A stretch of DNA of 7,310 bases from Actinomycetota bacterium (GTDB lineage: Bacteria; Acidobacteriota; Blastocatellia; Chloracidobacteriales; Chloracidobacteriaceae): contig JAAFHI010000150.1 in the NCBI GenBank assembly GCA_013298335.1, positions 1 to 7,310 of the forward strand. Direction: 5' to 3'. A program made the translations under genes and the position numbers. Each line of letters opens with the position of its first letter. The stretch's first letter is position 1. Below, piece after piece: positions 1 to 6,646 of this stretch. The notes beneath the pieces are model-generated. The model saw only the letters and a list, made by a program, of their open reading frames with translations, made no database searches and had not been told where the DNA came from.

Positions 1-2
1 AC

Positions 3-1394
3 CGGCTGGTAAAGAAAATCGAGGATGACCCTGAATTCGACGCGAAGCGGGCGCAGAAGAAGCTGCGGAAGTACGTCGAGGGCCACGACCACGCCATCCG
101 GCTCAAGGCCGAAATCATGGTCGATCATTTTCTCCAGCAGGTCGTGAAGGCGGGCAAGATCGGCGGCGCGGCGCGGGCGATGGTCGTGTGCAACGGCATC
201 GAGCGGGCGGTGAGTTACTTCCGGGCGATTTCGAAATATCTCGACGAACTGAAAAGCGGGTACAAGGCGGTGGTGGCCTTTTCCGGCGAGCATGATTTCG
301 GCGGCGGCCCGGTGACGGAGGCGACGCTCAACGGTTTTCCGAGCAACGACATTCCCGAGGCGTTCCAGAAGGATCCGTACCGTTTTCTGGTCTGCGCCGA
401 CAAGTTCCAGACGGGGTATGACGAACCGCTGCTCCACACGATGTACGTTGACAAGCCGCTGGCGGGTATCAAGGCGGTGCAGACGCTGTCGCGGCTGAAC
501 CGGGCGCATCCGAAAAAACATGACGTGTTCGTGCTGGATTTCCAGAACGACCTCAAGACGATCACGGAGGCGTTCGAGAGTTACTACCGGACGACGCTGC
601 TGGCCGAGGAAACCGACCCGAACAAGCTGCACGACCTGAAGGCGCGGCTGGACGGCACGCAGGTGTACGCGAACGAAGATGTGGTTGAACTGACCGATCG
701 GTTTCTTTCCGGCGCGCCGCGCGACCGGCTCGACCCGATTCTGGACGCCTGCGTCGCGACCTACCTCGCGGACCTCGACGAGGACGGGCAGGTGGCGTTC
801 AAGGGGGACGCCAAGGCGTTCACGCGGACCTACGATTTTCTCGGGACGGTGCTGCCCTACGCCAATCGCGACTGGGAGCGGCTGTCGATCTTTCTGAACC
901 TGCTGATTCCGAAACTTCCCGCGCCGAAGGAGGAGGATTTGTCGAAGGGGATTCTCCGGACCATCGACATGGACAGCTACCGGGTGGAAAAGCGCGCGGC
1001 GCAGGCGGTTCTGCTGGCGGACGAAAACGCGGAAATCGGTCCGATTCCGGTGGCGGGCGGAGCGGGGAAGCGCGAGGCCGAACTTGACCGACTGAGCAAC
1101 ATCATTTCGCGGTTCAACGAGCGCTACGCCGGGAAATTCACCGACATGGACCTCGTCCACCGGCGCATCCGCGAGGACATCGCGCCGAAGGTCGCCGCCA
1201 GCAAGGCGTACCAGAACGCGAAGAAAAACACGCCCGCCGCGGCCTTTCTGGAACTCAAACGCGCGCTCGACGCGGTCATGACGGAACTGTTGGAGCAGGA
1301 CATGGAGATGTACCAGCAATTCAACGAGGACGAGGGCTTTCGGGGAATGGTGACGGAAATCGTGCAGGCGTTCGCGGAAGAAACTTCGGTTTGA
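3..1394 (+). CDS. hsdR: Type I restriction enzyme R subunit (HsdR), C-terminal part
   Basis: This is the C-terminal part of the ATP-dependent translocase/endonuclease subunit of a type I restriction-modification complex, which works with HsdM and HsdS to cut unmethylated foreign DNA. The reading frame is open from base 3, so the gene enters from the left; the first in-frame ATG, at 117, is internal. The 463 visible codons begin near the end of the first helicase lobe and include the second RecA-like lobe. Helicase motif IV lies in the segment AMVVCNGIERAV (about 177-212). Motif V is represented by KFQTGYDEP (about 402-428), and motif VI by QTLSRLNR at 480-503, the arginine-finger motif of superfamily 2 translocases. 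The remaining roughly 300 residues are a charged helical C-terminal domain of the kind that contacts the methylase core in HsdR. The nuclease domain and Walker A/B motifs lie outside the window, as would hsdM and hsdS. Stop TGA at 1392-1394. Family is firm; activity cannot be judged from this part. Confidence 0.9.
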   Translation, partial: RLVKKIEDDPEFDAKRAQKKLRKYVEGHDHAIRLKAEIMVDHFLQQVVKAGKIGGAARAMVVCNGIERAVSYFRAISKYLDELKSGYKAVVAFSGEHDFGGGPVTEATLNGFPSNDIPEAFQKDPYRFLVCADKFQTGYDEPLLHTMYVDKPLAGIKAVQTLSRLNRAHPKKHDVFVLDFQNDLKTITEAFESYYRTTLLAEETDPNKLHDLKARLDGTQVYANEDVVELTDRFLSGAPRDRLDPILDACVATYLADLDEDGQVAFKGDAKAFTRTYDFLGTVLPYANRDWERLSIFLNLLIPKLPAPKEEDLSKGILRTIDMDSYRVEKRAAQAVLLADENAEIGPIPVAGGAGKREAELDRLSNIISRFNERYAGKFTDMDLVHRRIREDIAPKVAASKAYQNAKKNTPAAAFLELKRALDAVMTELLEQDMEMYQQFNEDEGFRGMVTEIVQAFAEETSV

Positions 1395-1422
1395 ACCGGC
1401 CCTGGGATTGGGCGGGAAGTGT

Positions 1423-1495
1423 TTGCCCTCCCTCACGGTCGGGGTTCCATACCGCCGGGCCACGGGTATGGAACCCCGACCGTGAGGGAGGGCAA
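1423..1495. repeat. Perfect 31-bp inverted repeat with 11-nt loop
   Basis: The left arm is 1423-1453 and the right arm 1465-1495. The arms are perfect reverse complements for 31 bases, separated by an 11-nt GC-rich loop (1454-1464). The arm contains CCCTCCCTCACGGTCGGGG. It lies 28 bases after the hsdR stop codon and would form a very stable hairpin in RNA, so it may terminate or protect the hsdR transcript; the run of T after it (1499-1503) is separated from the stem by three bases. The length, the perfect match and the extra partial copy at 1516-1534 fit a dispersed repeat better than a simple terminator. There is no transposase or coding content. Confidence 0.85.
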
Positions 1496-1515
1496 CGGTT
1501 TTTCTCAAGGCAGGA

Positions 1516-1534
1516 CCCGAGGGTGAGGGAGGGC
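1516..1534. repeat. Degraded third copy of the inverted-repeat arm
   Basis: Bases 1516-1534 read CCCGAGGGTGAGGGAGGGC. This closely matches the right arm of the adjacent inverted repeat (about 1476-1493, CCGACCGTGAGGGAGGGC), with a few changes clustered at the start. It has no matching left arm, so it looks like a remnant of an older or partial repeat copy. The segment is short and G-rich, so chance similarity is not excluded. Confidence 0.45.
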
Positions 1535-1551
1535 GCGGCGTTCCGGGGTGG

Positions 1552-1579
1552 TTGGCGTGACGGGAAAGTTCGGGATAAG
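1552..1579 (+). promoter_or_regulatory. Candidate sigma-70-like promoter for the S46 peptidase gene
   Basis: TTGGCG at 1552-1557 (4 of 6 matches to TTGACA) is followed after 16 bases by GATAAG at 1574-1579 (4 of 6 matches to TATAAT). This would place a transcription start near 1586 and leave a leader of roughly 50 nt before the peptidase start. It is the best-looking pair in the gap downstream of the inverted repeat. The match is modest and the sigma-factor preferences of the organism are unknown, so this is only a candidate. Confidence 0.25.
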
Positions 1580-1629
1580 ATGACCGACGCTCGTTTTTTC
1601 CCACCAAATTTCATATCCCACTTGCGAAC

Positions 1630-1633
1630 GGAG
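1630..1633 (+). promoter_or_regulatory. Shine-Dalgarno site deciding a TTG start
   Basis: GGAG at 1630-1633 lies 5 bases before TTG at 1639 and 14 bases before the first ATG at 1648. The spacing favours the TTG, which adds only three residues to the signal peptide. Both starts leave an intact n-region and hydrophobic core, so the mature protein would be the same. Confidence 0.5.
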
Positions 1634-1638
1634 CACCG

Positions 1639-3846
1639 TTGATCTCAATGCGAAGCAAAACACTTGCCGCACTGCTTCTTTCCGCCCTGTCCCTCCCGCT
1701 GGCCCTGCCGGTCCGCGCCGAGGAAGGCATGTTCCTGCCGGACACGGTCGATAAACTTCCCCTCGCCAAAATGAAAGCCAAAGGCTTCATGCTCAAACCC
1801 GAGGACGTCTTCAGCAACACCGCCCCCAGCCTCAAGGACGCCATCGTCATCATCGACGGCGGAACCGGCGAATTCGTTTCGGGCGACGGTCTCCTTCTAA
1901 CCAATCATCACGTGGCCTTCGACGGCATCGCCGGATTGAGTACGCCGGAAAAGGATTACGTCGCGAATGGGTTTACCGCCAAAAATCGCAGCGAGGAACT
2001 TCCCACCCCCGGCTACACCGCGCAGGTGATTGTCGAGGCCAAGGACGTCACCAAGGACATTCTCGACGGCGTGACCCCCTCAATGAGCGGGGCCGAACGG
2101 GCGGCCAAGGTTGATGCCAACCGCAAGAAGGTCATTGAAGCCGTGCCGAAGATGGGCGGTCGCAACGCGACGGTCAGCGAAATGAACAGCGGGCTGATCT
2201 ATTACCTCTATGTGACGGACACCTACCGCGACGTCCGCATGGTCTACGCGCCGCCGAAAAACATCGGCTTCTACGGCGGCGACCCGGACAACTTCGAATG
2301 GCCGCGGCACTGCGGCGACTTCACGTTCTTCCGCGTGTACGCCGACAAGGACAACCGTCCCGCCGACCACAACAAGGACAACGTGCCGTTCAAGCCGAAA
2401 AAGCACCTGACGATTTCGACCGCCGGCTACAAGGAAGGCGATTTCACGATGGTGATGGGCTATCCGGGGCGGACGAACCGCTACCGCGAATCCTCGTCGG
2501 TGGAAACCAACGAAATGCTCCAGTTGCCGTTCGTTGTTTCCTATTTCAACGGACAGATCGAAGTCCTCAAGGAAGCTTCGAAGGAAAACCGCAAGGTCGC
2601 CCTCGAACTGGCTTCGGACATTTTCGGCCTGAGCAATTCGATGAAGGCCTATGAAGGCGCGATCCGCACCCTGCACCGCAGTCGGTTCCTCGAAACCCGC
2701 AAGAAGGAAGAAGCGGAGTTCGCGAAGTTCATCGAGTCCACGCCGGAGAACAAGGCGAAGTATGGCGACGTCATCGAACGGCTCAACAAACTGAACCTCG
2801 AACAGCGCAAGCAGCTCATCGAGAACTTCCTGTTGCCGCGCATTGCCCCCGGCAGCAGCGGCGTGCTCTCGCTGGTGAACTTTGCCGTCGGTCGGGCGCT
2901 GAACGCCGAAAAGCCCGAAGGCCAGCGCAGCCCGCAGTTTTCCGACGCGGCGGTGCAGCGCGCGAAGGGCGCGGCGGCGACGTTCTTTACCGAACGGCGT
3001 CCCTCGGTCGAACGGAAACTTCTGCAACTCCATTTCCAGATGTCGGATGCCCAGAAGTCCGAATATCGCGTCCCGTTCGTTGAAAAGCTGTTCGAAGGCA
3101 AAACCGGCGAAGCGCGCGAAGTGGCTCAGGCTGCACTGGCGCGGGAAATCGTGGATTCGCCCTACTACAACTCGCCCGGAAAGCTGAAGGTGCTGTTCGA
3201 CCTGTCGGCGGCCCAGTTGCGCGAACTCAACGACCCGGCGATCAATTTCTTCCTGAAGCTTGCTCCCGAAGCGCAGGCCGCGCAGCAGCGGACCGCCGCC
3301 TACAACGCGGAAGCGACGGCGCTCCGGGCGAAGTACATCGAAGGCTTTCTCGCCAGTCGCAAGGGATTTACTTCCTATCCTGACGCGAACCGCACACTGC
3401 GGTTCAGCTACGGCGAAGTGAAGGGATACACGCCGAAGGACGGCGCGGTCTACAAGTACTACACGACCTTTTCGGGCGTCATCGAGAAGGATCGCGGCGT
3501 CGAGCCGTTCGACGCGCCGAAGGCCCTGATCGACATCTACAACCGCAAGGATTTCGGACGCTGGGTTGATCCGACCTTCAAGGATGTACCGGTCGATTTC
3601 CTTTCGACCAACGACATCATCGGGGGAAATTCCGGCAGCGCGATCCTGAATGGAAAGGGCGAGGTCATCGGGCTGGTATTCGACGGGAACTATGAAGGCC
3701 TCGGAAACGACTTTCTGTTCGAGGCGGGCCTGGGCCGGACGATCAGCGTGGATATTCGCTACATCCTGTTCCTCGCCGAAAAGATGGGGAACGCCGGCTA
3801 CCTGATGAATGAACTGACCTTCGCGGGCAAGGCTGCCGCAAAGTAG
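1639..3846 (+). CDS. Secreted S46 family dipeptidyl peptidase (DPP7/DPP11-like)
   Basis: This is a complete exported serine exopeptidase of family S46, which releases dipeptides from the N-terminus of oligopeptides, usually in the periplasm, to feed amino-acid uptake. At 735 aa it is close to the usual length of about 700-720. Residues 1-27 form a Sec signal peptide: basic start, a Leu/Ala core at about 8-25, likely cleavage after VRA. The catalytic triad can be placed by motif: His91 in TNHHV, Asp227 in WPRHCGD and Ser665 in GGNSGSA. Residues that bind the substrate N-terminus in characterised members, matched from memory of Pseudoxanthomonas DAP BII, are also present: Asn218, Asn333 (in SNSMKAYEG) and Asp682. 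The residue equivalent to DAP BII Trp216 is Phe219. Gly683 in FDGNYE occupies the position that is Arg in Asp/Glu-specific DPP11, so the enzyme is predicted to be DPP7-like with broad or hydrophobic P1 preference. The middle region (about 340-560) is the helical cap typical of the family. A hairpin terminator follows, so the gene is probably monocistronic. Confidence 0.94.
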   Translation: MISMRSKTLAALLLSALSLPLALPVRAEEGMFLPDTVDKLPLAKMKAKGFMLKPEDVFSNTAPSLKDAIVIIDGGTGEFVSGDGLLLTNHHVAFDGIAGLSTPEKDYVANGFTAKNRSEELPTPGYTAQVIVEAKDVTKDILDGVTPSMSGAERAAKVDANRKKVIEAVPKMGGRNATVSEMNSGLIYYLYVTDTYRDVRMVYAPPKNIGFYGGDPDNFEWPRHCGDFTFFRVYADKDNRPADHNKDNVPFKPKKHLTISTAGYKEGDFTMVMGYPGRTNRYRESSSVETNEMLQLPFVVSYFNGQIEVLKEASKENRKVALELASDIFGLSNSMKAYEGAIRTLHRSRFLETRKKEEAEFAKFIESTPENKAKYGDVIERLNKLNLEQRKQLIENFLLPRIAPGSSGVLSLVNFAVGRALNAEKPEGQRSPQFSDAAVQRAKGAAATFFTERRPSVERKLLQLHFQMSDAQKSEYRVPFVEKLFEGKTGEAREVAQAALAREIVDSPYYNSPGKLKVLFDLSAAQLRELNDPAINFFLKLAPEAQAAQQRTAAYNAEATALRAKYIEGFLASRKGFTSYPDANRTLRFSYGEVKGYTPKDGAVYKYYTTFSGVIEKDRGVEPFDAPKALIDIYNRKDFGRWVDPTFKDVPVDFLSTNDIIGGNSGSAILNGKGEVIGLVFDGNYEGLGNDFLFEAGLGRTISVDIRYILFLAEKMGNAGYLMNELTFAGKAAAK

Positions 3847-3865
3847 GTTCTCCCCGCCTGACCTG

Positions 3866-3894
3866 TGAGTGGGCCGGTTCATTCGGCCCACTCA
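3866..3894 (+). terminator. Hairpin terminator after the S46 peptidase gene
   Basis: The stem pairs 3866-3876 (TGAGTGGGCCG) with 3884-3894 (CGGCCCACTCA), a perfect 11-bp GC-rich stem with a 7-nt loop GTTCATT. It begins 20 bases after the stop codon and is followed by TCGTTTTG, a short interrupted T tract. This fits a Rho-independent terminator that ends the S46 transcript and separates it from the S55-like gene. The T tract is weak, so termination may be incomplete. Confidence 0.7.
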
Positions 3895-3977
3895 TCGTTT
3901 TGAAGCCCCCGCCCGCGTCGGACGTTTCGGAAAAAAATCTTCCACCCCGCGTCTGACCGGGCATTTAGAACGCCAGC

Positions 3978-5903
3978 ATGAAAGTTGAAGTACCCACTGT
4001 GCGGTTTTCGAAGGTTTTCATCGTTCTCGCCGTTTTCGGTCTCCTTTTGAATGGAGCGGCCATCCCCGCAGTCGCCCAGACAAACGTCGCCCCAAAGGGA
4101 ACCGGTCAGCGGACCATTCAGGGCGACGATCCGCGTTTCTTTCCCTTGAAGGACGTGAAGCCCGGCATGAAGGGAATCGGACGGACAATTTTTCAGGGCG
4201 AGAAACTCGAAGAATTCGGCGTCGATATTCTCGGCGTACTGCCCGGCACGCCGAATGCCGATCAGTCCCTGATTGTGGTGCGCCTGACCGGGGCAAACGT
4301 CGAGCGTACTTTTGTCTTCGCGGGCATGAGCGGAAGTCCGGTCTTTATTGACGGCAAACTGCTCGGCGCGGTGGCGTTCAGTTTTCCGTTCGGCAAGGAA
4401 CCCCTCGGGATGATCACGCCCATCGCGCAGATGGCTGCCGTATTCGAACCGGGAAAACAGCCCGCTCAGAGTTCCGGCTATACCTTTCGCGACCTCGCCG
4501 AAAACGCCCCGGCGGCATTTTTCGGATTGCGCGGCCTGAAACCGGTGAAAATCGACGCCAACGCCGTCCAGGCGGTGCCGCAGCTTTCCTCCTATCTCGG
4601 ACAGTCCTTCCAGCCGATTGCGACCCCTCTTTCGGTCTCCGGCGTGTCGCCCGAGGTGTTGAACGCCTTTTCGCGGGATTTCGAAGCCGCCGGTTTCAGA
4701 GTCGTGGCCGGGCCGAGTTCGCCCGCGCCGATTGCACCGCTCGGCAAGGTCGATGAAAACACGCTCGGACCGGGCAAAACCGTCACGGTGGACCTGATGC
4801 GGGGCGATCTCGGCATCAATGCGGCTGGAACGGTCACCTGGCGCGACGGAGATGAAATCCTCGCTTTCGGTCATCCGTTCTTTTCACCGGGAGGCATCGG
4901 CGGCGTCGGGTTTCCGATGACTGAAGGCACCGTCATCACGGTCGTTCCGAATCTCAACAACTCGTTCAAGATGACCGTGCCGAACGCCCCCGTCGGCATC
5001 ATGACGCAGGATCGGTCGGCGGCGATTCAGGGACGGCTCGGCGTCGTGGCGGACATGATTCCGGTAACCGTCAACGTCACGACTGCGATGGGCAAGGCGA
5101 AGTCGTACCATTTTGAAATCGTGAACGATACGTTTCTGACCCCGATTCTGGTGAACATCGGCGTCACGTCGAGTCTGTCGGCGACGGAGCGTTCCATCGG
5201 CGATCTGACGCTGCGTTCCGATGCGATCATCGCCCTCGACGGACAGGCCCCGCTCAACCTGTCGAATTCCTTCACGTCCAACTTCAACCCGGCCAACAAT
5301 GTCGGCATCGCCGTGGCGCAACCGCTGGCGGTGCTGCTCAACAGCGGGTTTCCCGATACCAAAGTTCGCAGCGTGACGGTCAACGTGACCGCCATCGACG
5401 CGCGCCTGAGCGGGACGCTCGAACGGCTCTGGGCCAACAAGCTGGAAGTGAAACGCGGCGAAACCATCGAATTGCAGGCCTTTGCCCGCAATGCCTTCGG
5501 ACAGGTCTACGTTGAAAAAATTCCGCTGACGATTCCGGCAGATGCCCGACTCGGCAAGGCCACGGTACTGGTTGCCGACGGAAGCTCGATCAACATCGTT
5601 GACCGGCGCGCCGGATTCAGCGTTCCCAATCCCCAGAACGTCGGACAGTTGGTCCGGGCCATCAACCAGCTTCGCAAAAATGACCGGCTGTATCTGAAGC
5701 TCTACCGCAATGAAAACGGCGCGGTCGTCAACAACGAAGACCTCCCGTCGCTGCCGCCGTCCTATCTTTCAACCATTTCGAGCAACCGCGTTTCGACCGG
5801 CTATTTCCCGCTGTCGATCGCGACCATTCTCGAAAAGGAACTCGAACCGGCCCGGTTTTCAATCTCGGGCCAGCAATCGCTGAATATTGAAATCATTCAA
5901 TGA
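3978..5903 (+). CDS. Exported SpoIVB/S55-like serine peptidase domain protein with reversed motif order
   Basis: This is a 641-aa exported protein related to the SpoIVB peptidase (S55) domain and resembling long homologues known from non-sporulating Gram-negative bacteria. Residues 1-33 are a signal peptide (hydrophobic core about 13-30, AVA before Gln34). Residues 55-155 hold FPLKDVKPGMKGIGRT, then GMSGSP with predicted nucleophile Ser118, then GKLLGAVAFSF and GMITPI, matching the C-terminal half of the SpoIVB domain. Residues 265-365 hold GDEILAFGHPFF with candidate catalytic His299, then DRSAAIQGRLG, resembling the N-terminal half. In SpoIVB the His motif comes first, so the two halves are swapped here. 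The position of SpoIVB Asp363 (KITD) appears as Gly104 (RLTG), so the third catalytic residue is unclear. Residues 480-550 look like a beta-sandwich. No PDZ domain is evident. ATG at 3978 has no strong Shine-Dalgarno; GTG at 3999 is an alternative that keeps the signal peptide. Substrate and activity are unknown; the sporulation role of SpoIVB should not be transferred. Confidence 0.85.
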   Translation: MKVEVPTVRFSKVFIVLAVFGLLLNGAAIPAVAQTNVAPKGTGQRTIQGDDPRFFPLKDVKPGMKGIGRTIFQGEKLEEFGVDILGVLPGTPNADQSLIVVRLTGANVERTFVFAGMSGSPVFIDGKLLGAVAFSFPFGKEPLGMITPIAQMAAVFEPGKQPAQSSGYTFRDLAENAPAAFFGLRGLKPVKIDANAVQAVPQLSSYLGQSFQPIATPLSVSGVSPEVLNAFSRDFEAAGFRVVAGPSSPAPIAPLGKVDENTLGPGKTVTVDLMRGDLGINAAGTVTWRDGDEILAFGHPFFSPGGIGGVGFPMTEGTVITVVPNLNNSFKMTVPNAPVGIMTQDRSAAIQGRLGVVADMIPVTVNVTTAMGKAKSYHFEIVNDTFLTPILVNIGVTSSLSATERSIGDLTLRSDAIIALDGQAPLNLSNSFTSNFNPANNVGIAVAQPLAVLLNSGFPDTKVRSVTVNVTAIDARLSGTLERLWANKLEVKRGETIELQAFARNAFGQVYVEKIPLTIPADARLGKATVLVADGSSINIVDRRAGFSVPNPQNVGQLVRAINQLRKNDRLYLKLYRNENGAVVNNEDLPSLPPSYLSTISSNRVSTGYFPLSIATILEKELEPARFSISGQQSLNIEIIQ

Positions 5904-6026
5904 AGTCTTGGGAGTCTTGGGAGTCTGGTGGGTCTTGGGAGTCCGAGTTTCATTTTTCGGATTTTCAAAACAGTCGAAATTTCGACTCCCAAGACTCCCG
6001 AGACGCTCAAGACTCCCCAGACTCTC
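5901..6026. repeat. Two opposed 5x9-nt repeat arrays filling a whole intergenic gap
   Basis: The left array, 5901-5945, is five 9-nt units of consensus GGGAGTCTT (TGAAGTCTT, GGGAGTCTT, GGGAGTCTG, GTGGGTCTT, GGGAGTCCG). The right array, 5982-6026, is five units of the complement (TCGACTCCC, AAGACTCCC, GAGACGCTC, AAGACTCCC, CAGACTCTC). A 36-nt AT-rich spacer (5946-5981) lies between them, and 5972-5987 is a perfect 16-nt palindrome (AGTCGAAATTTCGACT). The first left unit overlaps the TGA stop of the S55-like gene and the last right unit ends on the base before the thymidine kinase ATG. The arrays can pair as one long hairpin in several registers. It could act as a terminator, an mRNA-protecting element or a block on the kinase start codon; none of these is shown by sequence alone. 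Confidence 0.85.
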
Positions 6027-6602
6027 ATGGAACGTCCTCCCCAACATCACGGATACATCGAGGTCATTGCCGGCGGCATGTTCTGCGGCAAGACCGAAGC
6101 CCTCATCACGCGCCTGCGACGCGCTCTGATTGCGCGTCAAAAAGTACAGGTGTTCAAACCCCGCATCGACGACCGGTACGAAAAGGAATACATCGTTTCG
6201 CACAGTCAGATGAAACTCGAAACGATGGTCATCGACCGGGCGGACGACATCGAGCGCAACCTCCATCCGGAAACCGAAGTCGTCGGCATTGATGAAGCCC
6301 AGTTTCTCGGACACGCCATCATCGAGGTCTGTCAGCGGCTGGCCGACAGCGGACGCCGCGTGATCGTCGCCGGACTCGATCAGGATTATCGCGGCCAGCC
6401 GTTCGAACCGATGCCGCAACTGCTCGCGATTGCCGAATACATCACGAAACCGCAGGCCATCTGCGTCGTCTGCGGCAATCCGGCGAACTTTTCGCAACGC
6501 CTGATTGCCAGCGAGGATCGAGTGGTGGTTGGCGCGGAGGGGTTGTACGAAGCGCGTTGCCGCCGGTGCTTTGTGCCCCATCCCGTGGAGCCCTCGACTT
6601 AG
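6027..6602 (+). CDS. tdk: Thymidine kinase (type II)
   Basis: This cytoplasmic enzyme phosphorylates thymidine to dTMP with ATP in the pyrimidine salvage pathway. The 191-aa product has the usual length for type II (TK1-like) kinases. The P-loop is GGMFCGKT at residues 16-23, with Cys20 where many members have Ser. The Walker B region with the catalytic base is DEAQF at 89-93, Glu90 being the expected base. The conserved GLDQDYRGQPF stretch at 116-126 leads into the lid. A structural zinc site is formed by CVVC (146-149) and CRRC (178-181), and Tyr174 in GLYEARCRRC is in the thymine-binding loop. The frame is open upstream to a GTG at 5928, but that extension would be translated from the 9-nt repeat and is not expected in this family, so ATG at 6027 is chosen. 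No Shine-Dalgarno is visible before it, because the upstream bases are the pyrimidine-rich repeat arm. Nothing is missing or truncated. Confidence 0.95.
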   Translation: MERPPQHHGYIEVIAGGMFCGKTEALITRLRRALIARQKVQVFKPRIDDRYEKEYIVSHSQMKLETMVIDRADDIERNLHPETEVVGIDEAQFLGHAIIEVCQRLADSGRRVIVAGLDQDYRGQPFEPMPQLLAIAEYITKPQAICVVCGNPANFSQRLIASEDRVVVGAEGLYEARCRRCFVPHPVEPST

Positions 6603-6619
6603 AAACTCTCACGCTGAAA

Positions 6620-6637
6620 CAGGAACCTTTTTTCCTG
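6620..6637 (+). terminator. Small hairpin after thymidine kinase
   Basis: CAGGAA at 6620-6625 pairs with TTCCTG at 6632-6637 around the loop CCTTTT. It starts 17 bases after the thymidine kinase stop. The stem is only 6 bp and no T tract follows, so it is a weak terminator candidate. It may instead be the first of the palindrome cluster in this gap. Confidence 0.3.
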
Positions 6638-6646
6638 AATGCCGTT

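Noticed and set aside
1423..1495. CRISPR array or tRNA at the long hairpin
   Set aside because: There is only one pair of facing arms with no regularly spaced repeats and unique spacers, and the fold is a single long stem rather than a cloverleaf.
1391..1642. Small frames on both strands sharing the peptide VWNPDREGGQ
   Set aside because: The similarity arises because a perfect inverted repeat reads the same on both strands; no start signal or domain supports a gene.
2080..3891. A 603-codon open frame on the minus strand
   Set aside because: It lies antisense to the S46 peptidase, whose catalytic motifs and signal peptide are intact. The product is rich in Arg, Val and Phe, as expected from the reverse of a GC-rich gene, and has no recognisable domain.
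3879..4874. A 331-codon open frame on the minus strand
   Set aside because: It is antisense to the signal peptide and serine motif of the S55-like protein; composition is that of a shadow frame and no motif is seen.
3978..5903. A sporulation role for the S55-like protein
   Set aside because: The protein lacks an evident PDZ domain, has swapped motif order, and sits next to an S46 peptidase gene typical of Gram-negative bacteria. No sporulation gene is in the window.
5928..6026. A 33-residue N-terminal extension of thymidine kinase from GTG at 5928
   Set aside because: The extension is encoded by the 9-nt repeat and spacer, is foreign to the family, and the ATG at 6027 gives the expected length and start just before the P-loop.
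5859..6581. A 240-codon minus-strand frame covering thymidine kinase
   Set aside because: It is antisense to a complete, well-conserved thymidine kinase, and its C-terminal part is translated repeat.
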